From Candidatus Woesearchaeota archaeon (lineage in GTDB: Archaea > Nanobdellota > Nanobdellia > Woesearchaeales > GW2011-AR9), in contig JABMOA010000024.1 of assembly GCA_013204355.1 (NCBI GenBank), positions 1-5,450 of the forward strand: 5,450 bases of DNA. The letters are read 5' to 3'. The translations under genes were made by a program, and so were the position numbers. Below, in pieces: positions 1 through 3,079 of this stretch (position 1 is the first letter of the stretch; the number at the start of each line of letters is the position of its first letter). The notes beneath the pieces were generated by a model, which did no database searches, had not been told where the DNA came from, and saw nothing but the letters and a program-made list of their open reading frames with translations.

Positions 1-21
1 CCTCTGTATTATCTTATTCAT
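1..21 (-). CDS. 5' end of an unidentified gene (first 7 codons, runs off the left edge)
   Basis: Seven codons, reading MNKIIQR, begin at an ATG (plus-strand cat at 19-21) and are still open at the window edge. The start is supported by a good Shine-Dalgarno sequence (minus-strand GAGGTG at 28-33) six bases upstream and by TATA-like boxes further upstream. The same frame meets a TAG stop at 46-48, so the start must lie between there and 19; an in-frame GTG at 28-30 is possible but lies inside the Shine-Dalgarno sequence. Seven residues are too few to assign a product. They do not look like the start of archaeal EF-2 or EF-1A, the genes often found after rps7, as I remember those proteins. A short chance ORF cannot be excluded. 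Confidence 0.55.
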
Positions 22-27
22 AAATAG

Positions 28-33
28 CACCTC
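28..33 (-). promoter_or_regulatory. Shine-Dalgarno sequence of the gene starting at 21
   Basis: Minus-strand GAGGTG matches the anti-Shine-Dalgarno end of 16S rRNA, with six bases between it and the ATG. It decides the start of the partial gene at the left edge. Most of this motif lies inside the left arm of the 13-bp inverted repeat (20-32), so it would be base-paired if both arms are in the transcript. Confidence 0.6.
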
Positions 34-82
34 TTTTTGTCTTTCCTAATTCAAAAAGAAAGTAAGGTGCTATTTATACCTT

Positions 83-92
83 ATTTATAAAG
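83..92 (-). promoter_or_regulatory. TATA-like box for the gene starting at 21
   Basis: Minus-strand CTTTATAAAT resembles an archaeal TATA box. With the usual 25-27 bases from box centre to transcription start, RNA would begin near 61-62, giving a leader of about 40 bases that holds the inner 7-bp hairpin and the Shine-Dalgarno sequence but not the upstream arm (65-77) of the 13-bp stem. A second, weaker candidate, GTATAAATAG at 70-79, lies partly in that arm and would place the start near 49. Both are pattern matches in very AT-rich DNA, so confidence is limited. Confidence 0.4.
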
Positions 93-159
93 CAATTCTA
101 CAGAGCCCATTAATGAACTAAGTTCTATTTCTAGAATTTTAAATGATTAAAATAATTTG

Positions 160-170
160 AAGAAAAAAAA
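160..170 (-). terminator. T-rich transcription terminator after rps7
   Basis: Eight consecutive T on the minus strand (plus-strand A at 163-170), followed by CTT, begin nine bases after the rps7 stop codon. Archaeal RNA polymerase terminates at oligo-T stretches in the non-template strand without needing a strong hairpin, so this tract probably ends much of the operon transcript. An all-A/T inverted repeat just beyond it (136-142 with 147-153) is too weak to count as a stem terminator. Confidence 0.5.
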
Positions 171-178
171 GTTTAGAT

Positions 179-778
179 TTATTTACTTGAAGCAGCTTGT
201 CTTTCTAAATCACGTTTTTTTGCAAGTGCAACACTTTTGATATTACCTTGATATGCATTAATGATCTCTTCTGCTAAAGCATCTTCAATTGCAACTTTTT
301 TATTGAAAGATTTTACATAAGAACCTTGCACAAATGATCGTAATACAATGTCAATTCTTCTCTGAGGAGCTACATCTACTGCTTTAGGATATCTAGCTCC
401 ACCATATTCAATTGCAATTACTTCTTCACGAGGTGCTGCATTTTCAATTGCGGTTACAAGAATCTGAAGAGGATTAATTTTTAACTTTTGTTCTGTTTTT
501 GCTAAAGCTTTTTCTACAATCCTTAAAACTTTATTCTTCTTACCTGTATTGTGACCAGAACTCATAAAATGTTTCTTTCCTTTATGTCCTGAAGACATTA
601 ATTTAGCTGCAAGTCTTTCTACAATGAATGTGTTTGATTTATGGAATCTATTTCCAGCATACCTTGCGCCTGTTTTAGGTAAAATACGTGGAGCCAAAGT
701 CATATATCTTTGAAGTCCTAAGTCTTCAACCTTTACGCCTTCAACATCCCATCTATTAAAAAATTTTATTTCTACCAT
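179..778 (-). CDS. rps7: Small ribosomal subunit protein S7 (uS7)
   Basis: S7 (199 aa) binds the 3' major domain of 16S rRNA and nucleates assembly of the 30S head near the E-site mRNA exit. Diagnostic segments are NPLQILVTAIENAAPREEV (about 102-120), YGGARYPKAVDVAPQRRID (about 125-143) with the rRNA-binding basic residues, and a C-terminal stretch (from about 165) ending in LERQAASSK. The long N-terminus (before about residue 45) is typical of archaeal/eukaryotic-type S7. Residues 61-81 hold an extra Gly/His/Lys-rich stretch in which MSSGHKGKKH is nearly repeated as MSSGHNTGKK. The ATG is preceded at 4 nt by AAGGA (783-787) overlapping the stop codon of rps12, which ends 7 nt upstream, so the two genes are likely coupled. 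It is the last gene of the operon in this window, followed by a T-rich terminator. Confidence 0.97.
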   Translation of the reverse strand: MVEIKFFNRWDVEGVKVEDLGLQRYMTLAPRILPKTGARYAGNRFHKSNTFIVERLAAKLMSSGHKGKKHFMSSGHNTGKKNKVLRIVEKALAKTEQKLKINPLQILVTAIENAAPREEVIAIEYGGARYPKAVDVAPQRRIDIVLRSFVQGSYVKSFNKKVAIEDALAEEIINAYQGNIKSVALAKKRDLERQAASSK

Positions 779-782
779 TTTA

Positions 783-787
783 TCCTT
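783..787 (-). promoter_or_regulatory. Shine-Dalgarno sequence of rps7, overlapping the rps12 stop
   Basis: Minus-strand AAGGA sits 4 nt before the rps7 ATG and shares bases with the TAA stop of rps12 (786-788). A ribosome finishing rps12 would be placed almost on the rps7 start, consistent with coupled translation. The spacing is short for a Shine-Dalgarno sequence. Confidence 0.5.
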
Positions 788-1208
788 ATCTTCTCGCTTT
801 CTCTAATTTACCACGTAATAACGCATTTAAACTTTGATCGTTAACTTTTAATACTTGCCATCTCACTCCAGGAATATCTCCCTTCGCACGACCCATTTTA
901 CCACCAATACATTCAATGATTACTTCATCGTGTTCATTGATCATCTTCATTGCACCGTCTCCAGGCATGAATGCAGTAATTTGTTTTCCATTTTTTACAA
1001 GTTGAACTCTTGCACATTTTCGCATTGCAGAATTTGGTTGCTTTGCTTCAATTTGAATTTTTTCTAATACGATTGCTTTTGCTTGTGCCGCACCAGCTAA
1101 AGGATCATGTTTCTGTTTGAATATTTGTCGTTTTTTAGGAAGCTTAAAAGTAGCTCTTCGTTTTTGAAGTTTCTTTGCTGATCCTAATCCTTTTGATTTC
1201 TTTGCCAT
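786..1208 (-). CDS. rps12: Small ribosomal subunit protein S12 (uS12)
   Basis: S12 (140 aa; eukaryotic homologue Rps23) lies at the 30S decoding centre and helps control tRNA selection accuracy. The conserved decoding-centre loop KQPNSAMRKC is at 56-65, the archaeal/eukaryotic block TAFMPGDGA at about 78-86, and the second loop GDIPGVRW at 110-117, where D111 matches the conserved aspartate of the family. The N-terminus (residues 1-35) is strongly basic, as expected for the extension that threads through the 30S body. Length is normal for the archaeal family (about 140-147 aa). The ATG follows the nusA stop by 11 nt; the intervening bases are A-rich with no clear Shine-Dalgarno sequence, so initiation may depend on coupling with nusA. 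Confidence 0.97.
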   Translation of the reverse strand: MAKKSKGLGSAKKLQKRRATFKLPKKRQIFKQKHDPLAGAAQAKAIVLEKIQIEAKQPNSAMRKCARVQLVKNGKQITAFMPGDGAMKMINEHDEVIIECIGGKMGRAKGDIPGVRWQVLKVNDQSLNALLRGKLEKARR

Positions 1209-1219
1209 TTTTGTTTAAT

Positions 1220-1633
1220 TTACTCAATTTTGATATCAATGCTATAAAAGCGACTTATTGCCCTTTTAAGCATGTTTAAGTTCTTACTTTGACGACCTAT
1301 TAATAAACTTTTCGTCTTTTTGCTGCTATCTTGAATTTTAACACAATTTTCTTCTAAAGTTACGTGTTCAATTTTTAAAGGATATGCTACATTCCGAACG
1401 AATTTACATACGTCGTCATCATACTCAATAATCTTAATTTTTTTGTTGAATTTTTGTTGAAGAGTCTTAATATTAATTGCTCCTTTGCCCAATGCTTTCC
1501 CCATTTGACCTGATGCTACAACAAAATATATTGTTTCATCATCTTTGAAACAATCTACAACACGAGCATGTGTCATTTGTTCCATTACCGTTGAAAAACC
1601 AATGGTTTCCGGATCAAGCTTTAAACGGGCCAT
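1220..1633 (-). CDS. nusA: Archaeal NusA-like transcription factor (two KH domains)
   Basis: Archaeal NusA is a short protein made only of two KH RNA-binding domains, without the polymerase-binding and S1 domains of bacterial NusA, and is thought to act in transcription elongation or termination. I start it at the ATG at 1631-1633 (137 aa, beginning MARLKLDPETIGF). The frame stays open to 1687, but those 18 extra residues overlap rpl30e by over 50 nt and do not resemble the family. KH1 covers about 35-75 with MGKALGKGAINI at 44-55; KH2 covers about 95-137 with LLIGRQSKNL at 110-119. In both, the GXXG loop is altered (GKGA at 49-52 and GRQS at 113-116). The start lies one base after the rpl30e stop (TAAGATG) with no clear Shine-Dalgarno sequence, suggesting translational coupling. 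Position between rpl30e and rps12 is the standard archaeal one. Confidence 0.93.
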   Translation of the reverse strand: MARLKLDPETIGFSTVMEQMTHARVVDCFKDDETIYFVVASGQMGKALGKGAINIKTLQQKFNKKIKIIEYDDDVCKFVRNVAYPLKIEHVTLEENCVKIQDSSKKTKSLLIGRQSKNLNMLKRAISRFYSIDIKIE

Positions 1634-1634
1634 C

Positions 1635-1922
1635 TTATGATTTAATTGCAAGAACAGAGATGAAAAAGTTCTTTTTACAAAAAACACCTAATTCCTCATT
1701 ATTCATGTCTAAAGAAATTACTGTAATTCCTCCTAAACCTGCATAATGTTGAACGTCCTTTGCTGTTGCATCTGGACAATTTTTTGAAAGGTAAACTTTC
1801 TGAACACCTTTAGCCTGTAAAGCTTTAAGTGTTTTATCTGTTCCAATAATTACTTTGTTATCTAATAACTTAGCTCGCAATTCCTTTAAATCCTCACTGA
1901 TTTCTTTTTTAACTTTTGCCAT
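1635..1922 (-). CDS. rpl30e: Large ribosomal subunit protein L30e (eL30)
   Basis: A 95-aa protein of the L7Ae/L30e/S12e kink-turn RNA-binding family and a component of the archaeal/eukaryotic 50S/60S subunit. The signature VIIGTDKTLKALQAKGVQ (24-41) holds the Gly-Thr and Lys residues that contact kink-turn RNA. VYLSKNCP (43-50) and the C-terminal ELGVFCKKNFFISVLAIK (77-94) complete the alpha-beta-alpha fold. Length is normal (about 95-105 aa). L7Ae itself is a close relative, but position directly after rpoA2 and before nusA is where archaea keep rpl30e. The ATG has a Shine-Dalgarno GAGGA nine bases upstream; the rpoA2 stop is 18 nt away. Confidence 0.94.
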   Translation of the reverse strand: MAKVKKEISEDLKELRAKLLDNKVIIGTDKTLKALQAKGVQKVYLSKNCPDATAKDVQHYAGLGGITVISLDMNNEELGVFCKKNFFISVLAIKS

Positions 1923-1931
1923 TTTTATTAA

Positions 1932-1936
1932 TCCTC
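1932..1936 (-). promoter_or_regulatory. Shine-Dalgarno sequence of rpl30e
   Basis: Minus-strand GAGGA lies nine bases before the rpl30e ATG, in the 18-nt gap after rpoA2. This is one of the clearest ribosome binding sites in the window, together with the one before rpoA2, and suggests independent initiation of rpl30e. Confidence 0.55.
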
Positions 1937-1940
1937 ATAA

Positions 1941-2579
1941 TTATTTCATCTTTGTTACTAACCCTGGTAAACCTGTCCCTAATGGAACTGGTTGGTTAAT
2001 CATGACATTCTCTACAACTGAAGACAAGTGATCAACCTCTCCTTCTAATGCTGCATTTATTAAATGTTTGATTGGTGTCTCAAATGATGCTCGCGCAAGT
2101 ACACTCGCTTTCTCACTTACAACACCGTAACGGGTAATTCCTTTTACTTGACCATTAGCACACATGATATCTGCAACAAGCATGATGTGTCTTATGTTAA
2201 CATTCAAACCTTGTGATTCAATTACTTTATACACTTCATCAATAATTAATTGACGTGTTGCTTCAATACCAAGAACCTCAAAAGTTTCATAAAGATCATT
2301 AGAAACAGTTCTTGTAGTATCAACTTCATTAAGAGAAAGTACATCTTTTAAGTTTGTGCCCGCAGTTAATACAATATATTCTTCACCACGCTTTACAGGA
2401 AGAACTTGTTTGATACCTTTAATTCCGCCAACTTTAATTGCTTTGATTTTTTCTTTCAAGTTATATAATTCTTTGATTTCTTCAGTTTTTCCTTTCTGAG
2501 AAAATGTGATTACATTTTCTTCAAATTCAATATTAAATCCTTTTGCCTTGATTTTCATAGATTTTACCAAATCTTTCAC
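1941..2579 (-). CDS. rpoA2: RNA polymerase subunit A'', C-terminal part
   Basis: This frame (212 aa if started at the GTG at 2577-2579) carries the second half of archaeal subunit A'', equivalent to the C-terminal portion of Rpb1 and bacterial beta'. It begins within the jaw region. Visible motifs: GGIKGIKQVLPV (51-62), VDTTRT (86-91), EVLGIEATRQLIIDEV (101-116), IRHIMLVADIM (129-139), GITRYGVVSEKASVLARASFE (147-167), and the C-terminal PVPLGTG (198-204). These are well conserved, so the part is functional in sequence. No initiation signal other than the GTGA overlap with the upstream part is seen, and there is no Shine-Dalgarno sequence. The frame is open only to 2606 before a TAA (2607-2609), and codons just before the GTG read FDLA, which aligns naturally as a continuation of the N-terminal part. 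It is therefore either a separate subunit, the product of a -1 frameshift, or one gene interrupted by a missing base. Confidence 0.9.
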   Translation of the reverse strand: MKDLVKSMKIKAKGFNIEFEENVITFSQKGKTEEIKELYNLKEKIKAIKVGGIKGIKQVLPVKRGEEYIVLTAGTNLKDVLSLNEVDTTRTVSNDLYETFEVLGIEATRQLIIDEVYKVIESQGLNVNIRHIMLVADIMCANGQVKGITRYGVVSEKASVLARASFETPIKHLINAALEGEVDHLSSVVENVMINQPVPLGTGLPGLVTKMK

Positions 2580-2609
2580 AGCAAGATCGAAGTATCTAAT
2601 AATTCTTTA
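2576..2609 (-). other. Frame break in rpoA2 (split, frameshift or missing base)
   Basis: The upstream part ends ELLDTSILL-stop (TGA at 2576-2578). The downstream frame is open from 2606 and reads YFDLAVKDLVK through the break. Joining the two needs a -1 shift or one extra base near 2588-2593 (minus-strand ACTTCG): one base added between TC and GAT would read ELLDTSDLAVKDLVK, a smooth A'' sequence of about 379 residues in total, the usual length. The place is not a homopolymer and holds no classical X-XXY-YYZ slippery heptamer. The stop and a GTG overlap as GTGA, the common 4-nt form of coupled genes. Confidence 0.8.
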
Positions 2610-3079
2610 CTTAATGTCACAATTAATGTTTGTTCAAAAATATTTAATGAAAATTCTTGCACAAGTTCGCCAAACATTTTTTCTTTCATACGTGCTGCAA
2701 ATTTACTAATATTTTCAAGTTTGTTATGAGGACTTTTCAAATAAATTTCCATCATTGGTGTTTTAATTGTTTTTTGAGCATCAAAGATTTCAATAATACG
2801 TGGAAGACCTGTTGTAACTTGTACTTCAGCAACTCCTGCAAGATGGAATGTGTTTAATGTCATCTGTGTACCTGGTTCCCCAATACTTTCAGCACTTACT
2901 AAACCAACACATTCACCAGGATTGATTTTAGCATCCTCATAAGATTGAACTGTATTATTCATAACTTCAATTAACTTTGCATCAGTTCCTGAACTTGGAA
3001 ATAAACCTTTAATTTCTTCTATGATTGAAGGAGGTAGCTGATTTTTGTATGAATTCAATATTTTATTGTGATCTGCCAT
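2576..3079 (-). CDS. rpoA2: RNA polymerase subunit A'', N-terminal part (trigger loop)
   Basis: This 167-aa frame is the first half of archaeal subunit A''. It carries the trigger loop, the mobile element that folds over the incoming NTP during catalysis: SAESIGEPGTQMTLNTFHLAG (62-82), including Q72, L75, N76 and the catalytic-type H79, then TTGLPRIIEIFDAQKTIKTPMMEIYL (about 89-114), leading into the jaw. Archaeal A'' is normally about 380-400 aa, so this is under half; the rest is in the next frame downstream, overlapping by 4 nt. The ATG overlaps the rpoA1 TAA stop by one base (TAATG), and a perfect AGGAGG (3089-3094) lies nine bases upstream within rpoA1, so translation follows A' closely. 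Residues 164-167 (SILL) are probably an artefact of reading past the frame break, unless the gene is truly split. Confidence 0.92.
   Translation of the reverse strand: MADHNKILNSYKNQLPPSIIEEIKGLFPSSGTDAKLIEVMNNTVQSYEDAKINPGECVGLVSAESIGEPGTQMTLNTFHLAGVAEVQVTTGLPRIIEIFDAQKTIKTPMMEIYLKSPHNKLENISKFAARMKEKMFGELVQEFSLNIFEQTLIVTLSKELLDTSILL

Larger units (their letters stand above)
2..105. repeat. Nested inverted repeat / potential leader hairpin
   Basis: Three nested complementary pairs can be read directly. 20-32 pairs perfectly with 65-77 (13 bp, ATAAATAGCACCT against its reverse complement). Immediately inside, 33-39 pairs with 52-58 (7 bp, CTTTTTG/CAAAAAG) with a 12-nt loop at 40-51 and a 6-nt bulge at 59-64. 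Outside, 2-8 pairs with 99-105 (7 bp, CTCTGTA/TACAGAG). The 13-bp pair is unlikely to be chance in about 100 bases even at this A+T content; the outer 7-bp pair alone could be. In minus-strand RNA the later arm of the 13-bp stem holds the Shine-Dalgarno sequence and ends within the ATG of the downstream gene, so the fold would block ribosome access. It could instead be a palindromic protein-binding site. I see no flanking target-site duplication that would suggest a small transposable element. Confidence 0.6.

Noticed and set aside
81..110. Nine-codon minus-strand frame (MGSVELLYK) as a leader peptide
   Set aside because: It has no Shine-Dalgarno sequence, overlaps the TATA-like box, and a frame this short is expected by chance.
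136..153. Inverted repeat ATTTTAA/TTAAAAT as a terminator hairpin
   Set aside because: Only seven A/T pairs in very AT-rich DNA, and it lies beyond the poly-T tract rather than before it; likely chance.
855..1067. Plus-strand open frame of 70 codons
   Set aside because: It lies wholly antisense to the conserved rps12 gene, has Cys/Phe/His-rich low-quality composition and resembles no protein I know; a shadow of the real frame.
1634..1687. N-terminal extension of nusA to a start at 1687
   Set aside because: The 18 extra residues (MFFVKRTFSS...) overlap rpl30e, have no Shine-Dalgarno sequence, and are not part of the archaeal NusA family; the ATG at 1631-1633 fits length and context.
2506..2857. 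Two plus-strand open frames (2506-2709 and 2657-2857)
   Set aside because: Both are antisense to rpoA2, Phe-rich, and without ribosome binding sites or recognisable domains. The first spans the rpoA2 frame break but offers no explanation of it.
2576..3079. rpoA2 as a decayed pseudogene
   Set aside because: The trigger loop and all C-terminal motifs are intact, the operon context is complete, and RNA polymerase is essential; a split, frameshift or sequence error explains the break better.
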